Part shown: positions 41,701 through 53,200 of the stretch, one piece after another | Layout: every line of letters starts with the position of its first letter | Position numbering within the stretch: position 1 is the first letter of the stretch | NCBI GenBank assembly: GCA_963580285.1 | Contig: OY757025.1 | Location: 114,517,900 to 114,581,899, forward strand | DNA length: 64,000 nucleotides | Direction of reading: 5' to 3' | DNA from: Lucinisca nassula | Taxonomy: Eukaryota; Mollusca; Bivalvia; Lucinida; Lucinidae | Translations under genes and position numbers: made by a program | The notes under the pieces: generated by a model | Database searches by the model: none | Seen by the model: the letters and a program-made list of their open reading frames with translations, nothing else | Told to the model about the DNA's origin: nothing

Positions 41701-44700
41701 ACCAGATACGATATTCCGCCGATGAGCAGAGTACACGAATTTGGACGATTTATCATGTCTACTATGTGACGAATGACGGTCCAAGTATGGTACCTAAGAC
41801 ATATGTAAATATAACAGTTCCCTTGGCCATGAAAGAGATTGTATATGCACAGTTAAAGGTTTGTTTTCCCCAGTTTCTGATCATTGTTTTACACTCGCTA
41901 ACTGTATTATGTAGGCGCGCTAAAATTCAAGTCCACTGACTCAAGGATCGGATAAGTCTGTTGTAGTTATTTGCTTAACAAGAGCTTCTACATATGTACA
42001 TATTTCAAGCCTTATACTCACATTTTTGTGAGCAAAATATTAGTTTATATGCCGTATTAAATGACAAAGATTTAACGGTATGTTCTTAAGAAGTGGTTAT
42101 CATTGCTATCTGGAATAACTTGGCCCAGACTTGCATACTACTGTACTGCTTTTGAAAAATTAAAAAAAAAAAAAAAAACGAAAACCACACATTTAATATG
42201 CTGAGTGTGTTTCCTAGTTGCACATTGACGTGCCAGCGTGTCCAATTGTAATTCTCCGATCGATCATCTTTGTAATATAAATTTAAAACCTTCTATGCTA
42301 GTCTTTTTAAATCTCGAAATGTCATACAGTTTGCTTGATAATGGATTTATTCTCAAGAGCCAGCAAGATGAAGTGCAAGATGTTGCCCTTTTTGTATAGT
42401 AGATAATCTGATTTCTTTTAAAGGGTGTTTCAGAGGGTTGTACAATAGAGGGAAAAGAACCACAGATTCAGACAACCACTGTAAGACAAACAACAACAGA
42501 AGCACCAACCACCGGGTTCACACTTCTAACTCCAAAACCACAGCGGAGGAAAAGGGAGTTGGCACAGAAAGGTTAGCTAACTTAATTGTAAACTCATTGA
42601 CAAATAAGTTCTGAATAGTTGGATTCGAAGCAAAGAATACATCAAATAAACGAAAATAGTTGGCTCAGTTTTATTGAGTCTGATCATGACCAGTACTAAA
42701 ATTATTGCATCACCGGCAACGCCCTCTAGCAAAGGTTTAAGCAGAACTCTATTTTTAAAATGCTTCTAAATGAATTCAATGATCCCAAAGTACACAAAAA
42801 TATAGTCTGCATTATGATGATATAAGGGGAGACCTCTTACGGCCGCCACATGACACACACAAGCTGCAGTAAAGATAAATTTTATCAATTGGAGGCAAAG
42901 AATACACCAAATAATCTAAAATAGCAGACTCGGTTTTGTTGAGTCTGTTCATGACAAGTACTGAAATGTGCAACACCAGCCACGCCCTCTAGCATCGGTT
43001 TAAGCAGAACTCTATTTCCACTTGATTCTTAATGAACTCCATAATCCCAAAGGATCCGAAAATATAGTCTCCACTGTGATGATGTACGGGGAGACTTTGT
43101 ACGGCCGACATACGGCACAACACCGTCGCGAAGATTTATCAATTGCTTTTTGAAATCAGGCTTGTACGAAACGTTGTGTATTTTTATTGTCGGAGCATCC
43201 AACATGTATTGTATTGCAGTTCGACAAGGATTGTTGAGTTTTTTTTACAAGTGGTTGGAAATTGGACACTTTGTTTGTTTCAATGCCATTCTTTAATCAT
43301 TCTCCCGTAACCTTCCTCCCTCGCCTTAAAGTCCACCAATAGCTCAGTTCCGGACCGATCATTCTGAGTTGCTTGTTGTCAACTGTCTTTGCAGAGTTGA
43401 TGTATATGTTATTTTATATTTTGTTTCTGCCTTGTCGATCAGTCCTTCCATTCTGTTCTTCAGCGAAGGCGGTGGCCGGGTTCATTGTTAGCTCCACTGG
43501 CCGAAGGCCAGCGGGGCTATTGTCATGGCCCTGTGTCTGTCGTGCGTCCGTGCGTCCGTGCGTTCGTGCGTCCGTGCGTCCGTGCGTTAACTTTTTCTTT
43601 AAACATCTTCTCCTCCTAAACTACTGGGCCAATTGTAACCAAACTTCACAGGAATGTTCCTTACCTAGTCCTCTTCTAAATTCCTTCAAAGAATTTTGTT
43701 ACACCCAGAACTCTGGTTGCCATGGCAACAAAACCACAAAAAATTAAAAATCTTTAAAAATCTTCTCCTCCAAAACCACTTGTTGGATTTCATTTTTATT
43801 TTTCATGAATGTTCCTTGGGTAGACCTCTTTCAGATTCCTTGAAGAAATTTTGATCCGACAAAAAACATTGCCGCCATGGGCGGGGCTTATTTTCCCTAT
43901 TAACATATAGTGTAATGCTAAAACATCTTCTCCTCCTAAACTATTGGGCCCATTGTAACCAAACTTCACAGGAATGTTCCTTACTTAGTCCTCTTCTAAA
44001 TTCCTTCAAAGAATTTTGTTACACCCAGAACCCTGGTTGCCATGGCAACAAAACAACACAAAAAATTAAAAATCTTTAAAAATCTTCTCCTCCAAAACCA
44101 CCTGTTGGATTTCATTTTTATTTTGCATGAATGTTCCTTGGGTGGACCTCTTTCAGATTCCTTGAAGAAATTTTGATCCGACAAAAAACATGGCCGCCAT
44201 GGGCGGGGCTTATTTTCCCTATTTAACATATAGTGTAATGCTAAAACATCTCCTCCTAAACTACTGGGCCAATTGTAACCAAACTTCACAGGAATGTTCC
44301 TTACTTAGTCCTCTTCTAAATTCCTTCAAAGAATTTTGTTACACCCAGAACTCTGGTTGCCATGGCAACAAAACCACAAAAAAAAATAAAAATCTTTAAA
44401 AATCTTCTCCTCCAAACCCACCTGTTGGATTTCATTATCCGCTCGCACAACATAGTTGTGAGGGGGGATATAGCATTTGTCCCGTACGTACGTACGTACT
44501 TTTGTCATCGCTCTAGCGCCACGTACGTACGTACTTTTGTCATCGCTCTAGCGTCACGTACGTACGTTTGTCATCGCTCTAGCGCCTACCGGTACATTTC
44601 TTGACCGATTTTAATATAACTTCACACGAACGTTCCTTACGACAATACCTGGAGCAAGATTGACTTTCAAGGTCATGACCTCAAGGTCAAGGTCACTCTG

Positions 44701-47175
44701 GCTATTTTTTTAAAAAACTTTGTCATGGCTCTAGCGCCTACATTTCTCCCCCAATTTCAATATAACTTCAAACAAATGATCCTTATAAAAAAATATCTCG
44801 AGCGAGTTTGACTTTCAAGGTCAAGACCTCAAGGTCAAGGTCACTGTGGCTATTTTTAGAAAAACATTGTCATCGCTCTAGCGCTTACATTTCTTCATCT
44901 ATTTCAATATAACTTCATACAAATGATCCTTATAAAAATATCTCGAGCGAGTTCCACTTTCAAGGTCATGGCTTCAAGGTCAAGGTCACAGTGGCTATTT
45001 TTAGAAAAACTTTGTCATCGATCTAGCTCCTACATTTCTTCACTGATTTCAATATAACTTCACACAAATGTTCCTTATGACAATATCTTGAGCGAGTTGG
45101 ACTTTCAAGGTCATAACCTCAAGGTCAAGGTCACTGTGGCTATTTTTAGAACAACTTTTTCATCGCTCTAGCGCCTACATTTCTTCACCAATTTCAATAT
45201 AACTTCACACAAATGTTCCTTATAAAAATATCTCCAGCGAGTTCGACTTTCCAACTCATGGCCTCAAGGTCAAGGTCATTGGTTTTTTTTTTTAAGAAAA
45301 AACTTTGTCATCGCTCTATTCCCTATATTTCTTCACTGATTTCAATATAACTTCACACAAATGTTCCTTATGACAATATCTCAAGCGGGTTCGACTATCA
45401 AGGTCAAGGCCTCAAGGTCAATGTCACTGTGGCTATTTTTTAGAAAAACGTTGTCATCGCTCTAGCGCTTACATTTCTTCACCGATTTCAATATAACTTC
45501 ATACAAATGTTCCTTATGACAATATCTCTAGCGAGTTCCACTTTCAAGGTCAAGGTCACTGTGTCTATTTTTAGAAAAACTTCATCATCCCTCTAGCGCT
45601 TACATTTCTTCATCGATTTAAATATAACTTTACACAAATGTTCCTTATGACAATATCTCGCCATTTCGACTTTCAAGGTCAAGGTCACTATGGCTATTTT
45701 TAGAAAACTTTGTCATCGCTCTAGCGCCTACATTTCTTCACTGATTTCAATATAACTTCACACAAATGTTGCTTATGACAATACCTTAAATGAGTTTGAC
45801 TTTCAAGGTCAAGGTCACTGTGGCTATTTTTAGAAAAACTTTGTCATTGCTCTAGCGCTTACATTTTTTTCACCAATTTCAATATTACCTCACACAAATG
45901 TTTCTTATAACAATATCTCAAGTGAGTTCCACTTTCAAGGTCAAGGTCACTGTGGCTATTTTTAGAAAAACTTTGTCATGGCTCTAGCGCCTACATTTCT
46001 TCACCCATTTCAATATAACTTCACACAAATGTTCCTTATGACAATACCTCGAGCGTCTTTTACCTTTCAAGGTCAAGATCACTGTGGTTATTTTTAGAAA
46101 AACTTTGTCATTGCTCTAGTGCTTACATTTTTTCACCAATTTCAATATAACTTCACACAAATGTTCCTTATGACAATATCTCGAGCTATTTAGACTTTCA
46201 AGGTCAAGGTCACTGTGGCTATTTTTAGAAAAACTTTGTCATTGTTCTAGGGCCTACATTTAATGATGGATTGTAATAGAACTTCACACAAATGTTTCTT
46301 ATGATAATATCTCGACTTACTTCGACTTTCAAGGTCATGACCTCAAAGTCAAGGTCACTGTGGCTATCTTTAGAAAAACTTTGTCATGGCTCTACCGTCT
46401 ACATTTATTAACAGATTTTAATATAACTTCACACAAAAGATGCTTATGATAATATCTTGAGCAAGATCTACTTTCGTGGTCATGGCCTCAAGTCAAGGTC
46501 ACTATGGCTATTTTTAGAGAAACGTCATCACTCTAGAATGTACATTTATTGGCGGATTTTTAAACAAACTTTACACAAATGTTGCATATGATAATATCTC
46601 AAGCAGGTTGGACTTTTGCCATTTCAGTGTTTTCCACACACGAAGTTGTCTAGTGCGAGGGGATTTGTATCGCATGCGATGTCTTGTTTTTATTTTGCAT
46701 GAATGTTCCTTGGGTGGACCTCTTTTAGATTCCTTGAAGAAATTTTGATCCGACAAAAAACATGGCCGCCATGGGCGGGGCTTTTTTTCACTATTTAACA
46801 TATAATGTAATGCTAAAAAATCTTCTTCTGCAGAAGTACTTGTGGGATTTCATTGTAATTTGCATGAATTGTCCTTGGGTGGACTGTTGTCAGATTCCTT
46901 GAAAAAAATTTGATCTTACAAAAAACATGGCCGCCATGGGAGAGGCTTATTTTCACTATATAACATATAGTGTAATGCTGAAAATATTTTCTGCAAAAGT
47001 TCTTGTTTTATTTCATAGTTATTTGGCATGCATGTTCCTTGGGTGGACCTCTGTCAGATTCCTTGAAGAAATTTTGATCCGACAAAAAACATGGCTGCAG
47101 TGGGTGGGGTTTATTTTCACTATATAACATGTAGTGTAATGTTAAAAAAGTCTTCTCTTCTTCAAAAGTTCTTGT

Positions 47176-47207
<32 letters not shown>

Positions 47208-50200
47208 AAGTACCTTCCTGTATCTGAATTAATCTCCTCCAATTTTGCTGACTATCACATATCTATAGAGGTCCACCTACAAATTGTCATTCTAAAATTC
47301 AAAACATCAGAAATTTCACTTGCCCATCACACTGGTGATAGAACTGATGTTTTCAACACAAACTCTATTTATACGACTTGATGTTTCAAAATAAATTCAA
47401 AATACTGAGGGAGATTGATTTATTAGACCTAATTATACTACAGTGTCAACAGTTCTCCAGATCCCTGAGGGTTAAAATGGCTTAGTTGAAAAGGGAGGCA
47501 TACGGAATCCGACGGAGGAAAGGAAAAAATAAATAAAGAAAGAAATAAAAACATAAATCTGTTCATTTTTTAGCTCCACTGGCCAAAGACCGGCAGGTCT
47601 TATGTTATATGTTATGGCCCTGTGTCTGTTGTGCGTCTGTGCGGTTGTGCATCAGTTTTTTTTCTTTAACCATTTCCTCCGCAACTACTCGGTCGATGGT
47701 AACCAAACTTCACAGGAATGTTTCTCACATAGTCCTCTTCTGAATTCCTTCAAAGAATTTTGTTACATGCAGAACAAAATGGCATCGAAACCAAAAAAAA
47801 TATTAAAAAATCTTCTCCTCCAAAACCACTCAATGGATTTTATTCTTATTTTGCATGAATGTTCCTTCGGTGGACCTCTGTCAGATTCCTTGAAGAAATT
47901 TGGATCAGACAAAAAACATGGCCACCATGGCCATGCCCCACATGACTGCCATGGCCATGCCCCTTGGCTCATTAGCTTTCAAAGACTTATATGGGGAAAA
48001 GTTTTAAAAACATTCTCCTCCAAAACCGCTCAACTTAATGGATTTCATTCTTACTTTGCATGAATGTTCCTTGGGTGGACCTCTGTCAGATTCCTTGAAG
48101 CAATTTTGATCAGACAAAAAACATGGCCGCCATGGACATGCCCATTGGCTAATTAGCTTCCATAGACTCATAAAGGGATCTTTTTTTTTTTTTTTTTAAT
48201 CTTCTCCTCCAAAACCGCTAAATGGATTTTGTTCTTAATTTTCATGAATGTTCCTTGTGTCTACCATTGTCAGATTCATTGAAGAAATTTTGATCAGACA
48301 AAAAATATGGCCGCCATGGCCACCACCTTTGGCTCATTAGCTTCCATAGACCAATAAAGGGAAAAACTTCTTCTCTGAAACCATAAAGCCTAAAGCTAAG
48401 ACATTTACAGTAAACCCTGTCTTAGTGGCCACCTCTATTAAGCAAGCAACCTGTCTTAAGCAAGCAGGCATTCAGTTCCCAAGAAAGGCAGATGTGTTAA
48501 ATTTCACCTGTATTAAGCAAGAACCTGTCTTAAGCAAGCATATTTTGACTATCCCTTAGGCACTTGCTTAATACAGGTAAAACTGTAGTATGTAGCAAAG
48601 TTATGTGGTCACCTACTAAGTCCTGCGAACTATAACTCTTGAGTCCAAATTGGCAACGCCCCGGTGCTTAGTAGCTCCCATAGACTAATAATGACAAAAT
48701 CTTGAAACTTTTCTCCTCTGAAACCATAAGGCCAAGAGCTTAGTATGTAGCAACTTGAAGAATTCAACTGCATAAATCCTGCCAACTATGCCCCTGGGGT
48801 CCAAATTGGCCACACCCTGAGGCCCATAAGCTCCCATAGACTTATACTGGGAAAACCGACAAAAATCTTCTCTGAAACCATCAGTGCCCAGAGCTTAGAT
48901 ATTAAGTATGCAGCAACGTCAAGTGGTCACTCAAATAAATCCTGCCAACAATGCCCCTGGGGTAAAAAATTGGTCACGCCCAGAGGCATATTAGTTCCCA
49001 TAGACTTATAATAGGAAAAACTTAAAAAAGTCTTCTTCTCTGAAACCATAAGGCCCAGAGCTTTAGATATTTAGAACGGGGCAATGCCAAATGGTCACTC
49101 ACATAAATCCTGCCAACCATGGCTCTGGGGTCCAAAAAATATAGAATGGACATTCCTTGGGTGGATCACTTGTTTTTTTTTTACCCATTGCATGCGGGAA
49201 AACCCTAAATGGGTACCTCGGCAAACAGTGCTGGCCCAGATCAGACCCCACAGAACACCATGTCTGATCAGGGCCTGCACTATTTGCTAACAGAATTTTC
49301 CATCAAAAATAGAAAAAAATAGGCCTGACACCCCTTATATGACAAATGGACTGGTCCAACATATAGCAATAGAAGAGTCCACTAGTATACAATTGGTTAA
49401 TGTAATAAATATGACAATTGTCTGAAGTTAGCCGGTGGAGCGACAGGCCCTCTTGGGCCTCTTGTTTGTAGAGTTATCTCCCACCTTTTTTATCAGCTAC
49501 ATACCCCATTGGCAATGGATTCAATTAAGGGCTCTTCTAGACACTCTGTCTCTATATTACCTTGTTTATAAACGGGAGGTTAACTCAAACAAACAATTAT
49601 CGTCTGTATATACTACCTCCAATCCTCTTTTCTCCATTTCTATAGGACTCAAATACATCAGTCTTGATGGTTTTTCTGCTGTCAAAAAGGATGCGACATC
49701 AATGGTATTTATTATTTTAAATATATGTCTTTTTTTTTGTAAATGTATATCCAGTTATGATAAAGAAAAATAGTCTTGGAAAATGCTGATTCATTTTGTT
49801 TAATTCTTAGAAGCCAGTCGTAATGCTACAGAGATGCCTGTTCAAGATGTTCCCGTTGACGAAAATGCCAAATCTGTGCTCAATATTGTAAGTATTGTTC
49901 TTTGGTGACACACGAGTGAGAAATAATTTTGTCCTTCATGTTTGTCGGCATAAAATATCAAGAGGAAACTGTGATTGCGTTTTTCTTATAGACACCAGAA
50001 CAGTGCTCGATATAATTTCCTGTTTCATTAAAATTCCGCAATTTATGTGAATGTGTAATATGTATCCCCACGTTTTTAAAAGCGTTAGGGATACTGTTAA
50101 CACCGCCATCCGTCCGTCTGTCCGGCTTGACATGAGGCTGTTCTAATACAGTGATGACTTCTGAAGTTCATATGCTCAAATGAATAGAACTAAAACAACA

Positions 50201-53200
50201 TTTTGGATTTGAAGTAAGATTGAAGGCATTGAAACAAAATAAAAACAATCATAAAACAACCTCAACATAATGAAAACATTACAAGTGGAAAGCCAAAAGG
50301 ACAGTTACGTTTCAAAAAATGGCCAGCCGGCTATCCAAAATAAACATATTAGCAATACATACATACATACATACATACATACATACATACATACATACAT
50401 ACATACATACATACATACATACATACATACATACACGCTATAACAATAATAAGCAACAAACAACAAAAGAACAGCCTTCAAGCGGTGAATAGAAAGATTT
50501 TTACCGGGCGTGTCGGGCATGTGCCAGGCAAACAAAAACATACCAATTCTGAATGATGTCTTAACCCAGGGCCAAGATTTGAAGCTTTCAGGTTCCAGTA
50601 ACTTTGCTCGATATTTTCTTAGAGGAAGAAATAGCTGTTCAGGTAAATTTTTAATTAACTGAAAGCAAGATATTTTTGCATTTAATTTTTTCAGCATGCA
50701 TGTGTTGTTTACACTTTACACAACTCAACTCTAATGATTTCCCTTTTTGTTCTAAAACAAAAAGTGCAGACAATGATCAGGAAGCGATACTATTACCCCA
50801 CGCCTCCCATCAAAGACACCAAAGGGAAAGAAACAAGAACATAGCATAACAAAGCTAATGAAAAAATCAATAGCGGTAAACCTAAAGGACAATTACTTTC
50901 CCACACAATGGCCAAATTGCTATCTAAAATTGTTTGGTTTAATGGAAAAATAAACATAAGCATGAAAAATGCCTTGTTTTTACTTCTAGTGTCAGAAATG
51001 TATATGTTGCTTCCGAATTATTTTATTGGATAACGTTCAAATAAGATTTGGTTTTGAATGAAATACCGGTAGACAGTTTGTATTCTGATGCTTCAGATTT
51101 GACTTTTTTTCTTTTTAAATTTGGAAAAATACTTCATATTGTCCCTTTCAAAATTTTCCCCAGCCGACTAAAAGGAGGTTTGCTAATTCTATCTTTTTAT
51201 AACTTTATTTTGTATTTTAAACAAACTTTTTATGCTATTACTTAACTTACAAAAAAGGCTAATTCATTAATTGATTCGGAGATAGAAATCGGTGCGCCAA
51301 AATTAATTTATTGAGTAGGATATGGGTTAACTATTTTGAACGAATAATATAAGTGATACACACACTCAAAGACAAACCATAACAAAAATAAAACGCGACA
51401 GAAGAACGACCTTGGAATGGTCAGTGAAACGAATTCCACTGGGGTTGGGGGGGGGATGCTTAAATCGATTTAAACTGGCCACCATCCTCACCCTTACTTC
51501 CTTCGTGATTTAGACAAACAACATGTTCAGTTCGCATGAAGGCCTCCAAACAGGCCTTGGGACTGAAAGTGGGTGCCTGAAAAAATCCGGTTTCGTCTTT
51601 TTCTTTAAAATTAGTGAATGCTTTGTTAATTAAACACCTACCAAAATGCTGAGAAACTTTCAAAATATCTCTTTTTAAACACGCCAAAAGCATTAATGGA
51701 CACATGAGGGAAAGGAACTTTCTCTCTTTTTTATACACAGAGCTCAGTGAATGTCTTTGTATTCCTAATCAAGTTGAATTATTTATATTTTGGATATTTT
51801 TTCCAAAGTTATATTTTTGCATTGATACTGAGGAGCAATCAACTATCACACTATGACAAAAGATTAATTTAGTTTCTTCTGACTCTAATTTTTCACCCTA
51901 TTCATTTCAGTCATGTTTAGATGGGAGATTTGAGTGTGTAAAGATTTATTGTCTAGTGAAAAATCTCGTGAAACATGATCAGAAGATAATCAACATTACA
52001 ATAGACATCAACGAGAATAGCCTTGCGAAGGCAAAGGTAAAAAATTTTAAATTCTAGAAATAAATAAGCTCTAGCAGTGAATTGTTGCGTAATAAATCAC
52101 AGTTTGGAGGTCAGTTGCAATGTAGATCAAATAGCGAGTGCGAAGTGATTTGTCTACTAACAACTGCTCTATTTCGATCCTAACTTACTTAAAATCGGCA
52201 ATAATACTGTTGTTTCCGTCAAATTCTCCAAAACTTTCGCCAATTGTTAGAAAAATTATTGAATATAACACATGCATTTTAGGCCTTTTGTTACGTTTTC
52301 GAAGCGAGGAAACGACGTTTCACCGTCTTATGTCAAAGAGTCCATGAATGACGCCATGAAACGACGGCTTTACACGGCACGTTCTTCTGCCCTTCACAAA
52401 ATAAATCAGTTATTTCCATTGCCTATATGTTGCGTGTTATCTTAGAATTCGCTACAAAGAGGGGTAGTTCATTCCAGATTTAGAATAATTAACATTTTTT
52501 ACTTGTAATATATGTTTCTGGATATATACATGTACACTTCTCAACATAGAGACACTCACTCTTTCACCTTTTCAAACAGTGCTCTTAACACTACACGTTA
52601 TACTTAAATACTATATACCGGTAGCTCCCTGACAATATACCGCACTGTAAAAACCCAGAGGTCCCTCATTGCATAATAGAGCTTTATGTAGGTCCACAGC
52701 ATCCATGTAAGACACAACAAACTCTTATCAGACTGCTCGGCTGTGCATGCTGATCTCCGTTTTTATTCCCCAACCCAATATGTTAGTTGAATATAGTGAT
52801 CAACCTGGCGTCCGTCCATAGACAAAATAGAAGTAGAGGCAATGATCAGGAATCGATACAATTAACCCACAGCTCCCATCAGAGACACCAAAGGGAAAGA
52901 AAGACAAACATGAAACAACTTACCCCAACGGAAACACCAAGAGCGGAAAGCCAAAAGGACAATTGCTTTCCAACAAAAAGCCCAAAAGGCTATCCAAAAT
53001 AAAATAATATGAGCGTCACAAACACCTAAAGACAAACCATTACAAAAATTAACCACGACAGAAGAATCGCCTTGGAATGGTCAGCGAAAACGAATTTCAC
53101 GGGGGGGGGGGGGGGGGGCTTAACTCGATTTTACGTGGCCACAATCCTCGCACTACTTCCGTCGCGATTAAGACAAATAATTTGTTCAGTCCGCATGAAG

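Larger units (their letters stand above)
47570..49464 (+). mobile_element. Array element E2, complete copy of the E family
   Basis: Head TTAGCTCCACTGGCCAAAGA; core repeats with GGCCGCCATGG words in the left part and a diverged set with CTCTGAAACCATAAGGCC and ATAGACTTATA in the right part. Right end: GCCGGTGGAGCGA (inverted copy of the head), perfect hairpin AGGCCC-TCTT-GGGCCT (49445-49460), CTTG, TTT. Contains a MITE (48408-48585) and an FB6 copy (about 49170-49400). Confidence 0.7.

Noticed and set aside
43373..43747. Plus-strand ORF of 124 codons
   Set aside because: Runs through unassigned intron into the head and first repeat of element E1; no domain and no splice support.
50305..50697. 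Minus-strand ORF of 130 codons with Tyr-Val-Cys-Met repeats
   Set aside because: Created by the (CATA)n microsatellite at 50351-50435 plus a PLE remnant.
51460..51738. Minus-strand ORF of 92 codons
   Set aside because: Begins in unrecognised sequence and ends in a PLE 3' piece; no motif to support a gene.
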